Notes: generated by a model from the letters alone, not told the origin. 64,000 nucleotides of DNA from Iris pallida (GCA_029216955.1 JANAVB010023996.1:17164142-17228141), one strand, 5' to 3'. Positions 48,289 through 58,904 are shown, counted from the first letter of the stretch. Program-made: numbers and translations.

Positions 48289-48305
48289 TGGCGACTCTGC
48301 TGGGG
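48289..48305 (+). other. Element 7 primer-binding site (tRNA-Arg type)
   Basis: TGGCGACTCTGCTGGGG starts three bases after the LTR. From memory, it fits the complement of the 3' end of a plant tRNA-Arg, the primer reported for some Tat/Ogre elements; a tRNA alignment would settle it. The gag frame is open across it. Confidence 0.65.
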
Positions 48306-48605
48306 AAAACCATCTCCTCTTCTGAGATGGCAACAACTCAATGCGACACTTCGTCAATCGGCTCGACGAAGAAGGTGATGACGATCCAATTCGATCAACT
48401 CGCCTACGAAGAAATGCAGCGGGCTAAGGGTGGCAAGCCCACTTCAGCCTCCATCACCACTGCCAAGTCGAAGGGACACTCTGTCTATGTCCCTAAGAAT
48501 CAGTTGGCAGCCAATGGTGAAGTCTCTGCCACAGTGTTTACTCCTAACACTGGCAAAGACTCTACTGCAAGCACGCACACTCTTGTGCGCTCAAAGATGA
48601 CAGCA

Positions 48606-48917
48606 TTCAAAAGTCATGCTGACAGTATTGGCTCCTTAGTCAAATCTGTTCCAGCGTGCAATCCAGCCTTCAAAAGTCACGCTGACAGTACTGGCTCCTT
48701 AGCCAAGTCTGTTCCAGCGTGCAATCTCACATCCAAAAGTCACGCTGGCAGTACTGGCTCCTTAGCCAAGTCTGTTCCAACGTGTAATCTCAATCCCAAA
48801 AGTCACGCTGACAGTACTGGCTCCTTAGCCAAATCTGTTCCAGCGTGTAATTCTAAATTCAAAAGTCACGCTAACAGCACTGGTTCTTTAACCAAGCCTG
48901 TTTCAGCGTGTATTCCA
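48606..48917 (+). repeat. 63-bp coding minisatellite in gag (5 copies)
   Basis: Five in-frame 63-bp units encode 21 residues each, typified by KSHADSTGSLAKSVPACN. Differences between units are mostly at the ends. The core AAAAGTCACGCTGA also occurs in the LTR (about 47274-47287). Confidence 0.9.
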
Positions 48918-51402
48918 TATACATCATCTAAGAAGAATAGCTCTTTAGCTGTTTCTTCTTCTGTGCCAAGTTCTACTAGAACTGGGGGTGGTCTTGCTAG
49001 AACTCCTCTACACAAAGTCCCTTCGAAAAGAGATAACTCTTTAGTTGTTTCTTCTGCTCCTGTAGTCTTTATTTCAGGAACAGCTTTGACTGACAATTTT
49101 GTTAGTCAAAGAAAAGAAGATAGTCTTTTGACTACTCTTCCTTCTGGACATTCTATGTCTCAAAACTTGAATAAGTCTAAGAAGAAACATTCTTTAATGT
49201 CTTCTTCTACGACTTCTTCAAATTGGGCACAGAATTTGTCTATAAAAGAGGGTCTGTTACCAACTCCTAATCAAGGGGGTGGTTCAACTCTTCCTTCTCT
49301 GCAAATATCCAGATCAATGGAAGGAAAGCTCCAAGTTTCAAAAAACAATGTGTTATCTTCAACTGATCTTAATCAAACCCGTTTGGGAAGCACTTCTGGT
49401 GTTAAGAAACCACACCAATCGGAAATGAAAATAAAAGATCCGGATGCAGAGTATGCTAAAAATTATGTGGCTCATATTAATCACTCCCTATATAATCAAG
49501 AGCCATCAAGACCCAAGAACCAGAGATATATTCCTAAAAATACACAAAGAGTGTTCTCTGATGTACCTCAGTCGTCACAGACAGATTTACGAGAACATCT
49601 TCAACAGAAGAGAAGGAATAATTCTATGACAATGGACCATGCTGAATGTGACTTCCAGCCAAGAGTCATAATTCAATGCAGATGTCAATCAATGGTTCAA
49701 GACTATGTTGATCATGAATGTGACTTCCAGCCAAGAGTCACAATGCAATGCAGATGTCAAACAAAACGACAATCTGTCTTCAATCGGATTCAGTGTGAAC
49801 CTATGCCTGATGAAGATGAGCCTTTGTTTGCTTCTGTCAACATGACCTCTCGGGATACTGGGGGTAGAGCTGATAGTCCAGATGGAGTATATAGAGGCAC
49901 AAGAGCAAGAGTCCTGGCCTCTAGTCAAAGAAATTTGATCTCTGAAGATGATTCTGAATTCCTTGGAGAATCTAACTTCCCACCTCTTCCTACTGGGGGT
50001 AGTTCTCCTATAATTGACTTTGATGCACAAAGCAATGATTCAGAACAAACAACATCCACCAGTTCATCAATAATCTCTCGTACAGTTACGACTTATATGG
50101 TTGATGGGAATACTGATGAACCTTCTTCTTCCTTGACTCCTCAAGAACAAAGAATTGTTTCTTTGGAACAGCAAATGAAGTCTATGGCTGATACTATGAA
50201 GTCGATGTATGAACTCATGGCAACTCAGATACAAAATCAACAGACTGTACCAGATACCATACCAATTGACACTGGTGTAAGTCCAGTACAAGTTCCTCCA
50301 GTAGTACAATCCAATCCTCCTGGACCAGCTCAACCAAATCCTAGTCTCTCTGGAGCTGGGGGTAGTGCTTATAATGCTGTTCCTCCTCCCAACTATTCTC
50401 TACAAGCTACAACTCCACAATCTTCCGGAGTTGTCTCTGAAGAATTGAAGAACCTCAAAACTCAATTCGAGGCATTCAAACAGAAAGATGGTTTACAAAG
50501 GTTAGGCATCAAGCAACCTTATCCGATAGAATGGAAGCAAGTATCGTATCCTCCTAAGTACAAGCCTCCTACTATCTCATTCTATGATGGAACCACTTCT
50601 CCAAGTCGGTTTATTAATCACTTTGAAGTGATGACTGACCAACTGCAACCAAGTGATGCCCTCCTTACTCGGGTGTTTGTTGGATGTCTCAAGGGAACGG
50701 CTTATGAATGATATAGAAGTCTCCCAGATGGGTGTATTACCTCATTTGTCGGTTTCAAACAGATGTTTCTTGAACGGTTCTATGAAGGGCTCAATGACAT
50801 GACTATGTCTGCTCTTATTAGAATCAAGCAGAAAAATAATGAAACTACAGAGGATTTCATTGAACGATTTCGAAGAGAAGCTCTGAAGATGCCTCTTGGA
50901 ACTCCTGATGCTGTCACCATCGACACATGCAAATCAAATTTGTTGCCAATAATCAGCATGTGGACAGGATCTACTCAATTTCAAGATTGGCCTTCCTTCA
51001 TAGTCAGTGCCAAGGCCGCAGAAATCAGTGCTGAAACCTTCAAAGGTTTAGGAGTGCAGATGTCTCCTAAAGAAACAGGTCAAAGCAATAAAAATAATGC
51101 TCGCAAGGGAAAAGAAACCCTTGAAGTTAATCTTCAGAGTAAAGATGCATCGACCGTTCAAACTTCTCCTACCTCTACAACTCAACAACCAAGAGCACCT
51201 CGCCCTAAAGAAGAATACTTTTTTGATGACGACGATGTCCTTGGTATCTTTGAATGTCTGCTGAAAGGTAATAAAATACAATTACCTGAAATCAAGAAAC
51301 CTGATGAAGCTGGGAAGACGGATCATCCTAAATACTGTCCATACCACAGAATGCTGGGTCATACAATTCGTACATGTTATGTACTGAAAGGAAAGATAAG
51401 AA

Positions 51403-53802
51403 ATGATTAAATCTGGAGCTATCTCCCTTACTCCAAAAGAGAAAACCGTCACCTCCAATGTCGTCTCTATGCAATTTGGAGACTTCCCTCCTCAACTCCT
51501 TGAAAGTGGGATCGTTCCTATTCCCAAGGTGACTCTTGATATAGTGAATATTCCTCCTCCACAATCTGAAGGATTGGTGCCAATTACTATGGAAACAGGA
51601 GAAATCATGTGGATTCATCCTGATTTAGTGGCAGATTTTGAATCGCCTTCTCTTCAAAAGACTACTTCTCGAAAGTCCAAGAAGACTGGAAAAATTAAGT
51701 CATGTCATATGACTTCTCTTGGGTCTACTTCTGACACAGAGCCAAAAGACAAAGAAGAAGCACTTGCTGGTGCTACTCGAACAGGGAAATTTTATTTAAA
51801 GGATTATTCCAAGAATCCTGAGGATACTCCTGATATCCCTCCTACTGACAAAGATGCTCCTAATGTTCCTCCTGAAGAAGAATCATCTACTGCACCTGTT
51901 CCTTCAACTACACCGGTTGAGCCTACTCCTTCCAAGCCTACAGCTCTTGAGAAAGACAAACAACAGGCTCGGTTTGATAAACCAATCAAGAAGTCCTCTC
52001 CTCTTGGACTTCAGAAACCTTATAATTTTGACATTTTAGCTCAACTTGCTAATACTCCAGCTAGAATGTCCCTCTTTGAACTTTTACGTCTTTCTAAAGA
52101 GACTCGGGAGACATTAAGTGAAGCACTTCTTCAAGCTGACTCTTGTCTTGTACAGTTAAAGAAGCCAGATGCAGAACCTGCCATTTGCTTACATTGCAAC
52201 AGTGTATTGGAGATTATCCCAAATATCACCTTTACACAAGACGACATGCTACTGGAGGATAATCGACATGATCGGCCTCTCTATTACACTGGTTATATCG
52301 ATATAATGAAGATAGATCATATCCTCATTGATCCAGGGTCTGCTATAAGCATAATGCCAAAGAGTTTGTTGGATGAGCTAAAAATTCCTCTTCACAAGCT
52401 TTCCAAGACAGTTACTACTATCCTGGGATTCAATCAAAGTAGAAGCGAGCCCTTGGGAAAGATTCATCTGAAGCTTCAGATAGGTGATTTCAGATCCAAA
52501 GTCACTTTCTATGTGATCGAGATCGTGGGATCTTACAATCTTCTTCTGGGGAGGCCCTTTCTTCATGAAAATAATGTGGTGCCTTCTACTCTTCATCAGT
52601 GTTTTAAATACATTGACAGCAATGGAAGAGTACAAAAAGAAGTTGCTGATCTAAACCCTTTCCATGGGGTTGAAGCCTATTTCAATGATTCCCGGATGTA
52701 TAAAGAAGAGTATACAAGGGTGATACAAGCTATGGAGAAAGAGGATTCACAAAGTGAGACCTTAATAATCCCTGTTAAAGGTCGAACTACTCAGCAACAA
52801 TCTCCCAAATCCTCCGGAGAAGGTTCTTTCATCATTCCAGTAAATGGACGAATCTCTCCATTACCTCAGTCGCCTACTCAAGATACACTGATCATTCCTG
52901 TCAGTGGGCGTACTACAGTTCCTGTGTCTTCACATATGAAACAGGATACTCTGCTAATTCCAGTTGGAGGGCAGATTACTCTTCCATCTCAGGCTTCAAG
53001 GGAGCTCACCTCTTCTGAGCCATTTGTTATCGATCTTAATCGAAACAAAATTCCTTCTCGTTCTTCTTCTCCCCCTTTAGTCATTGATTTGGCTAAGATC
53101 TCTAAGGCTCAGCCTTCTCCCGATGTAAATATTGCTGCTTTCGAATTTAATGAAAAGTCTCAATCTTTGCAGTATGCTGATGTGTGTAATTATGTTCATA
53201 GTTATTTACATTTGTTAGATGACTTGAGCACAATAACCATAGGAGTTGTACAGACTGTTCATACAGATGTATCCCTAGAATCAGTACAATCTTCATACTT
53301 TCTAGTTCCCAGCAGAAAGCCAGGAGACATTCCAATATTCTTCTACAAAGGGCCCCAAAATCCTTCTGATTTAGAAGACGAGGACAAAAACGATGATACT
53401 GGAAGATTACAACTACGTCGTTATAGTCAGCAATCTAAAGACATCATTAAAAATATGGGCTATGACTTCAGGACTGGCCTCAATAATGGGAAAGGAAGAA
53501 AAATGCCTGTTCGGCTTCCTCCTCTGAAATATGGGAGGACAAAATGCGGATTGGGTTATGTTGCTCCTACTCCTTTTATCACTATTGTCCATGAAGATCC
53601 CGAATCTGACGAAAATAAGAGATCTGATTCTTCTAGTACTACCTCTTGGGATTCCGATACGAGTATCGGTGATTTCTACTGCAACATTCTGTCTTCCAAC
53701 ATGGTCTCCATTGACCGTTCTGAAGAAAGTGATGAAGACGAAGATGATTTTGAAATCTCACCTGAATCAGAACAATGGGCCCAAAGATTAGATAATCAAT
53801 GA
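51403..53802 (+). CDS. pol: Element 7 pol, protease-containing N-terminal part
   Basis: Protease cuts the Gag-Pol polyprotein. The ATG at 51403 overlaps the gag stop by eight bases (ATGATTAA) and lies in a different frame, so pol expression needs a frameshift or re-initiation. The aspartic protease is centred on IDPGSAISIM, catalytic Asp at 52330-52332 (residue 310), with the later GSYNLLLGRPFLH (about 52530-52565) as the C-terminal ILGR-like motif. Residues 1-200 are Pro/Ser/Thr-rich with no known domain. After the protease come four repeats of an IIPVxGR motif (52758-52988), then an acidic stretch ending at TGA 53800-53802. That stop probably is a lesion, because the same frame continues into RT. 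Confidence 0.85.
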   Translation: MIKSGAISLTPKEKTVTSNVVSMQFGDFPPQLLESGIVPIPKVTLDIVNIPPPQSEGLVPITMETGEIMWIHPDLVADFESPSLQKTTSRKSKKTGKIKSCHMTSLGSTSDTEPKDKEEALAGATRTGKFYLKDYSKNPEDTPDIPPTDKDAPNVPPEEESSTAPVPSTTPVEPTPSKPTALEKDKQQARFDKPIKKSSPLGLQKPYNFDILAQLANTPARMSLFELLRLSKETRETLSEALLQADSCLVQLKKPDAEPAICLHCNSVLEIIPNITFTQDDMLLEDNRHDRPLYYTGYIDIMKIDHILIDPGSAISIMPKSLLDELKIPLHKLSKTVTTILGFNQSRSEPLGKIHLKLQIGDFRSKVTFYVIEIVGSYNLLLGRPFLHENNVVPSTLHQCFKYIDSNGRVQKEVADLNPFHGVEAYFNDSRMYKEEYTRVIQAMEKEDSQSETLIIPVKGRTTQQQSPKSSGEGSFIIPVNGRISPLPQSPTQDTLIIPVSGRTTVPVSSHMKQDTLLIPVGGQITLPSQASRELTSSEPFVIDLNRNKIPSRSSSPPLVIDLAKISKAQPSPDVNIAAFEFNEKSQSLQYADVCNYVHSYLHLLDDLSTITIGVVQTVHTDVSLESVQSSYFLVPSRKPGDIPIFFYKGPQNPSDLEDEDKNDDTGRLQLRRYSQQSKDIIKNMGYDFRTGLNNGKGRKMPVRLPPLKYGRTKCGLGYVAPTPFITIVHEDPESDENKRSDSSSTTSWDSDTSIGDFYCNILSSNMVSIDRSEESDEDEDDFEISPESEQWAQRLDNQ
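52758..52988 (+). repeat. Four IIPVxGR repeats between protease and RT
   Basis: LIIPVKGRTT, FIIPVNGRIS, LIIPVSGRTT and LLIPVGGQIT are spaced about 22-25 residues apart, joined by Ser/Gln/Pro-rich linkers. I do not know a function; candidates are short linear binding motifs or protease cleavage sites. Confidence 0.75.
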
Positions 53803-55340
53803 GAGTTCCGATTCGAGCAAAAGGAACCTCCGACTGAAGATAAACTTGTTCAAATAGATGTTGGTGAAGAAGGAAGTCCCAAACCAATATTCATCAGTGA
53901 AAGTCTTTCAGAAACTGATAAGCAAGACATGATCAAACTCATTCGTGAATACATCGATGTCTTCGCTTGGAGTTATGAAGATATGCCAGGACTTGATCCA
54001 CAAATCGCAACTCATAAGCTTAATATCTTGCCGAATGCTAAACCGGTCAAACAACAACAGCGACGATTTCGTCCAGACATTATGGATGTAATTGAAGCTG
54101 AAGTCAATAAACTCATGGCCTCTGGGTTCATTAGAGGAACAACATCCCGATTGGGTGGCTAACATAGTTCCTGTTCTTAAAAAGACTGGCAAGATCAGAG
54201 TTTGTATAGACTTCCGCGATCTCAATGCGGTATGTCCTAAAGATGAATTTCCTCTACCAATCGCTGATGTTATGATCGATAATACCTGTGGGTTTGAACG
54301 GATGTCATTCATGGACGGGTATTCTGGGTACAATCAGATTAAAATATTTCCAGATGACGAGAAGCATACTTCTTTCAGAACGCCAATTGGTACATACTGT
54401 TATACAGTTATGCCATTCGGTCTCAAGAATGCAGGAGCAACTTATCAACGAGCCATGAGCACTATATTCCGTGAATATTTGCGGAAAACAGTCGAATGCT
54501 ATGTTGATGATATTGCAGTCAAAAGTCGACAAAAGGAGGATCATATCCAAGATTTGAAGACTATATTTGATCTAATGCGTAAGCATCAATTAAAGATGAA
54601 CCCTATTAAGTTCTTCTTAGGCGTCTCTAGTGGTAAATTTCTCGGCTTCGTCATTACCTCTAAAGGTATACACGTGGATCCCGAGAAGATCAAAGCCATC
54701 CAAGAGATGCGTCCTCCACGCACCTTAAAAGAGCTACGAGGATTTCAAGGAAGGATCGCTTATATCAGGAGATTCATCTCTAATCTTTCAGGACGCTGCA
54801 GACCATTCAATAAACTCATGAAGAAAGGTGTTTCTTTCGTCTGGAATGATGAATGTCATAAAGCATTCGATGATATAAAACAATATCTGATGAGCCCTCC
54901 AGTATTGGTACCTCCCGTCTCAGGAATTCCATTCCTCTTGTATACCCGAGCAATGAGTCATTCATTGGGTGCATTGCTTGCTCAAAAGAATAAGAATGAT
55001 CATGAACAAGCCATTTACTATCTCAGTCGTACTATGACTGGAGCTGAACCTCGATATTCACCGGTTGAAAAAGAATGTCTAGGCTTGATGTTCGCTGTCC
55101 AGAAGACACGTCATTATATCATTGGTCAGACTATTCATGTCATCTCTAAGATCAATCCTATACGGGTCATGATGAAAAAACCTAGTGTTTTGAATTCTCG
55201 ATTGGCTAACTGGGGAATCTTACTTGCTCAGTATGATATGCACTATATTCCTCAGAAGTCAGTCAAAGGACAAGCTTTAGCCGATTTTCTGGCTGCTCAT
55301 TCAATTCCAGAAGATTCAAAACTCTATATGATGAAATCCC
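53803..55340 (+). pseudogene. pol: Element 7 reverse transcriptase and gypsy RNase H
   Basis: RT copies the element RNA; RNase H removes it. The frame entering from 53803 reads MIKLIREYIDVFAWSYEDMPGLDP, the usual RT N-terminal approach. At about 54133-54140 one base too many moves it to the next frame, which then reads HPDWVANIVPVLKKTG, FMDGYSGYNQI (Asp at 54314-54316), FRTPIGTYCYTVMPFGLKNAGATYQ and the active-site YVDD (54500-54511). RNase H follows: FLLYTRAMSHSLGALLAQ has no Asp at the usual first catalytic position (YxDAS in element 1), then IYYLSRTMTGAEPRYSPVEKE and GQALADFLA. A second shift at about 55322-55332 returns to the original frame. The degenerate first RNase H is expected in elements with a second one. 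Confidence 0.9.
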
Positions 55341-57270
55341 AGATGAAGTTCTAGATTCAAACCAAATTGCTGAAGAAGATCCTACTTGGCGTCTATTCTT
55401 TGATGGAACTTCAAGAATTGGTCCTAATGGAGACATTGTCGCTGGAGTTGGAATTGTTCTTGTGTCGCCAGAAGGTCTTGCTATCCAACGAGCTTATTCT
55501 CTTGATCAACCATGTTCAAACAATGTAGCCGAGTACAATGCATTACTCATTGGTCTTCAACTCGCTAAACATTTGAATATTCAATATTTGGAGGCGTACG
55601 GAGACTCTAAACTCATTGTCAATCAGATAAGGGGCACTTATGAAGTTCGCCATCAAGATCTGGTTCCTTATCATAGATCGGCTATATCTATGGTTTCTTC
55701 GTTTGAAGAGTTCTTCATTGAACATGTTAGGCGAGCATGTAACACCGAAGCTGATGCTCTTGCTAATCTTGCGGCAGTGTTAGCTATTCCAATCAGACGA
55801 CAACAGATGATTGTTGTTCGCAATCGAGAATTATTTCATCTCGAAAATAACTTGACTCTAGGACTTCCAATTGACATTGAAGAATCAACATCTCATGACG
55901 TCAACACAACAAGAGGATTTGGATTTAGTCGTAAATCTTTATCATCTTCATCTGATTCTAGCATGGAATTCATCTTCAGTAATTCAACTGAGACTCAGAA
56001 TACGGATAAAGATTGGAGACTTCCTTTCTTAGACTTCGTATTGTATGATATTCTTCCGGATGTTCCGAGTGAGGCAGCATCTATCAGACGACGATCACTC
56101 AGGTTCTATTACAATCATACTACAAAAACCTTATATCGTCGAGCTTATGACGGTCTACTTCTTCGATGTGTTGCCGGTGATGAGGCTCAGCAGATCATTC
56201 GCGAAGCATATGATGGAATTTGTGGAGCACATCAGCCTGGCCCAAAACTTCAGGACCGTATTCGACGTATGGGTTATTATTGGCCCACTATGGTATCAGA
56301 TGCCATCGAATATGCAAAGAAGTGTAAAGCTTGTCAAATCCATGCAGATTTTATTCATCAACCCTCGGAATTTCTACATCTGACGGCAGCATCATGGCCC
56401 TTCGAAGCTTGGGGCATGGATATTATTGGTCCGATCAATCCGCCTTCATCAAAAGGTCATCGGTTTATTCTTGCAATAACCGATTATTTCTCCAAATGGG
56501 CCGAAGCTATTCCTTTATCTGAAGTCAAGACTTCCAATGTTATCAGCTTTATCAAACATCATGTCATCTACAGATTTGGTGTTCCTCGACGCATTATTCA
56601 TGATAACGGACCACAGTTCGTCAGTCAGAAATTTACTCGATTCTGTGACGATCATCGGATCAACAATATGGCTTCTACCGCATATAATCCGGCAGCTAAC
56701 GGATTAGCAGAAGCTTTTAACAAGACCATCATCAAACTCCTAAAGAAGTTTGTCTCTACTAACAAACGTAATTGGAGTGAGAAGCTCGGTGAATGTTTAT
56801 GGGCTTATCGCACTACAGTTCGTAATGCTACTAAATGTACACCCTTCTCTCTGGTGTATGGTTGCGAAGCTGTTCTTCCATTAGAGATTCAAATTCCTTC
56901 TTTAAGGATAGCAATCGCTAATGAACTCACTGCCGAAAATAATGATCGTCTTCGACTTCAGGAATTAGAAGCTCTGGATGAAAAGCGATTATGTGCTCAA
57001 CAGAATATTGAATTCTATCAAGCTAGAATCTCAAGAGCTTTTAATAAAAAGGTCAGAGTTCGAGCGTATCAAAAAGGAGAACTTGTTCTAACAGTCAGAC
57101 GTCCTATGACTATGACTCATATGAGCAAGGGCAAATTTGACGCAAAGTGGGAAGGTCCCTATGTCGTAAGCAGAGTTTTCTTAAATGGAGCCTATCAACT
57201 CTCAGAACTGGATGGTCGAAAAGTTATGATGCCTATTAATGGCAAATTCCTTAAAAAGTATTATGTATAA
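55330..57270 (+). CDS. pol: Element 7 second RNase H and integrase
   Basis: Open from at least 55330 to TAA 57268-57270. The second RNase H starts at FFDGTSRIGPNG (first catalytic Asp at 55402-55404), then NNVAEYNALLIGLQLA (Glu), YGDSKLIVNQI (Asp) and ADALANLAA (final Asp); this archaeal/plant-type domain is known from Tat elements. After a Ser-rich linker comes integrase: the zinc-binding region GAHQPGPKLQ and CKACQ (about 56225-56340), then the DDE core: Asp 56419-56421 (WGMDIIGP), Asp 56602-56604 (HDNGPQF), Glu 56710-56712 (NGLAEAFN), 60 and 35 residues apart. The C-terminus (GKFDAKWEGPYVVSRV) has no chromodomain. All catalytic residues of this segment look intact. Confidence 0.9.
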   Translation, partial: DEIPDEVLDSNQIAEEDPTWRLFFDGTSRIGPNGDIVAGVGIVLVSPEGLAIQRAYSLDQPCSNNVAEYNALLIGLQLAKHLNIQYLEAYGDSKLIVNQIRGTYEVRHQDLVPYHRSAISMVSSFEEFFIEHVRRACNTEADALANLAAVLAIPIRRQQMIVVRNRELFHLENNLTLGLPIDIEESTSHDVNTTRGFGFSRKSLSSSSDSSMEFIFSNSTETQNTDKDWRLPFLDFVLYDILPDVPSEAASIRRRSLRFYYNHTTKTLYRRAYDGLLLRCVAGDEAQQIIREAYDGICGAHQPGPKLQDRIRRMGYYWPTMVSDAIEYAKKCKACQIHADFIHQPSEFLHLTAASWPFEAWGMDIIGPINPPSSKGHRFILAITDYFSKWAEAIPLSEVKTSNVISFIKHHVIYRFGVPRRIIHDNGPQFVSQKFTRFCDDHRINNMASTAYNPAANGLAEAFNKTIIKLLKKFVSTNKRNWSEKLGECLWAYRTTVRNATKCTPFSLVYGCEAVLPLEIQIPSLRIAIANELTAENNDRLRLQELEALDEKRLCAQQNIEFYQARISRAFNKKVRVRAYQKGELVLTVRRPMTMTHMSKGKFDAKWEGPYVVSRVFLNGAYQLSELDGRKVMMPINGKFLKKYYV

Positions 57271-57342
57271 AGGCTTGTAAATTATTAGACAAGTTCATGT
57301 TCAGAAATAAAATTTTTATTTTATTTTTGATAGTACATGATT

Positions 57343-57666
57343 TTAAGGAAGATCACTATCATCCTTTTCTACATTTGGACGCGGGCTACTGCCGTCCTTC
57401 TCGAAAACGCGGTCAGCAAAAGAGCCGAGAACCTCCTTGCTGGAACCCACGAGGAATTTGCAAGCGGCTATCCTCATGGCTTCTTCTTCTTCAGTCCTTC
57501 CTGGTTCGAGCAGGAAGTCCAGAATGTCCCTTGGTGGCTTGGGTGCAGACGAACCTTCGCCTGCTTCCGCCTTCTTCGATTGAACTGGATCAGCAGGGCG
57601 TTCTTCAGTGCCTTTCTGAACCTTCAGGGTGATTCCAGCTTTCTTGGATGCTTCTTCAGACGACAT
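57343..57666 (-). CDS. Antisense ORF a (107 aa, unknown)
   Basis: It runs from ATG at 57664-57666 to the stop at 57343-57345, opposite to pol and 73 bp from its end. The product starts MSSEEASKKAG, is highly charged, and contains a possible helical segment with RDILDFLLEPGR and EEEAMRIAACKFLVG. I do not recognise it; no signal peptide or membrane segment is visible. A TATA-like CCTATAAATATAG lies at 57706-57718, 40 nt before the ATG. Tat elements are known to carry extra antisense ORFs at this position. It is uninterrupted, while gag and pol have stops. Confidence 0.6.
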   Translation of the reverse strand: MSSEEASKKAGITLKVQKGTEERPADPVQSKKAEAGEGSSAPKPPRDILDFLLEPGRTEEEEAMRIAACKFLVGSSKEVLGSFADRVFEKDGSSPRPNVEKDDSDLP

Positions 57667-57705
57667 TTTTATGTTTGAGAAGTGTTCGTTCTTGTCAGAT
57701 TTCTG

Positions 57706-57718
57706 CTATATTTATAGG
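57706..57718 (-). promoter_or_regulatory. TATA-like box for antisense ORF a
   Basis: On the minus strand CCTATAAATATAG, 40 nt before the ATG at 57666. This would leave a very short 5' leader of about 10-15 nt. Confidence 0.45.
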
Positions 57719-57739
57719 CAGAAGTTCCTCAAATAATGA

Positions 57740-57890
57740 AGCGTCACATTCATCCGACGATTCACACGTTCATTAATGCTTGACGGTTCATCCGTTCATT
57801 TCTCACATTCATCAGACGATTCCTCCGTTCATTAATGCTTGACGGTTCATTCGTTCATTTATTACATTCATCCGATGGTTCGTCCGTTCA
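57740..57890. repeat. ~65-bp tandem repeat upstream of antisense ORF a
   Basis: Units made of 'cattcatccgacgattc', 'cgttcattaatgcttgacggttcat' and 'ccgttcatt' repeat a little over two times. The array lies just beyond the TATA-like box of antisense ORF a, where upstream promoter elements would be. Confidence 0.75.
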
Positions 57891-58262
57891 TAATCTTCTA
57901 TCAATGGGAATTCATTATCTATCACGTTTTTATAACCTCTGGATCAATTCCGAATCTACCTACTCATTTGTCATTTTTGACCTCTGCATAGAAATCAATC
58001 TATTTTCTTTTGAGTTTCTACATATTATCATGTCCATATTACCTCTGATAATATTATGTACTCTAAATCAGAAAAGAAGATTTCATTATCTATTATGTCC
58101 ACAATTCATGCAAATAAATATAAATCATTGAGCATAGAAGAATTATCATTTCCACTCTCATTTCATCATAAAAAGTCTATTACATTTTCTTAGACTTTCT
58201 TACAAATCATAATGGAAATCTATTACAATTTTGGATTTTCATTCTATGTACACAACAATAAT

Positions 58263-58417
58263 CTAATGGAGATCTATTTCTTCTTTGATCTTCTCTGGCG
58301 GGTTCGTTGTTGGTGGCAATTCCTGATTGTCCAGCAGGAATGAAACTCTGGTCTTACCTCTCAGACGAGAGGAGAACCACAGAGTAGGGCAGCACGAAGA
58401 CGTGTTGCTGCCAATAC
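58263..58417 (-). pseudogene. Antisense coding remnant, distal part
   Basis: A minus-strand frame ends at TAG 58263-58265; its last part includes KTRVSFLLDNQELPP and PEKIKEE, which has coding-like composition. Closer to 58417 a different frame (HVFVLPYSVVLL) looks better, so there is a frame change near 58370. It continues across the solo LTR into 60061-60270: the base order joins in frame there. I do not recognise the protein. Confidence 0.4.
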
Positions 58418-58904
58418 TGTTGGCCCAATGATTGTATCATATTTTTGAATATGGTTAATATGTTAAGTTTAGCATTTCATTATCACTAATCTTCATACTA
58501 TCACTATAGCATTTCTACTTATACTTATATCTTTGGTGATATGTGCCCATTGGTTTACATCTTAGTGATATGAGCTTATCTATCTTAAATTTAATTGGGT
58601 TGCCAAAATCAAAACTATGTTTTTGATTGTGGTCATTCAATTAAGTTTAATCATTCTGATATCACTAACATTTATGCCATCACCTTAGCACTTATACTTA
58701 AACTTTGCATAGTCCTAATGTGCTTTAATTTATCATACTTGCTACTATGGATATTGCTTTGTTCGTCTAACATGTACATGCAGAAAAGCAATAAGCAAGA
58801 TCAACGTGGACATATGCAATGAAGAAATCATGGTGGGCCAAAGACGACGGATCCCACAAGATTTCTCTGAACCACCCGACGACATCTCTGGAGCCACGCA
58901 CCGG

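Larger units (their letters stand above)
48276..51410 (+). pseudogene. gag: Element 7 gag, one in-frame stop
   Basis: Gag forms the particle and binds element RNA. The first in-frame ATG is 48276, in the LTR edge; ATG 48327 is the first inside the element. Upstream the frame is open but lacks an ATG. The N-terminal ~750 residues are a long Ser/Thr-rich extension with five 21-residue repeats (48606-48917) and a duplicated Cys-containing block ECDFQPRV (49647-49770). A possible helix at VSLEQQMKSMADTMKSMYELM (about 50157-50220) precedes the gag core from about 50510 (YPPKYKPPTISFYDG, SRFINHFE), which continues after TGA 50709-50711 (MFLERFYEGL, TTEDFIERFRRE). The end reads CPYHRMLGHTIRTC (about 51336-51380), the zinc-binding motif of Tat gags. 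The length, over 1000 codons, is unusually large; an ORF1-gag fusion is possible. Confidence 0.85.
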
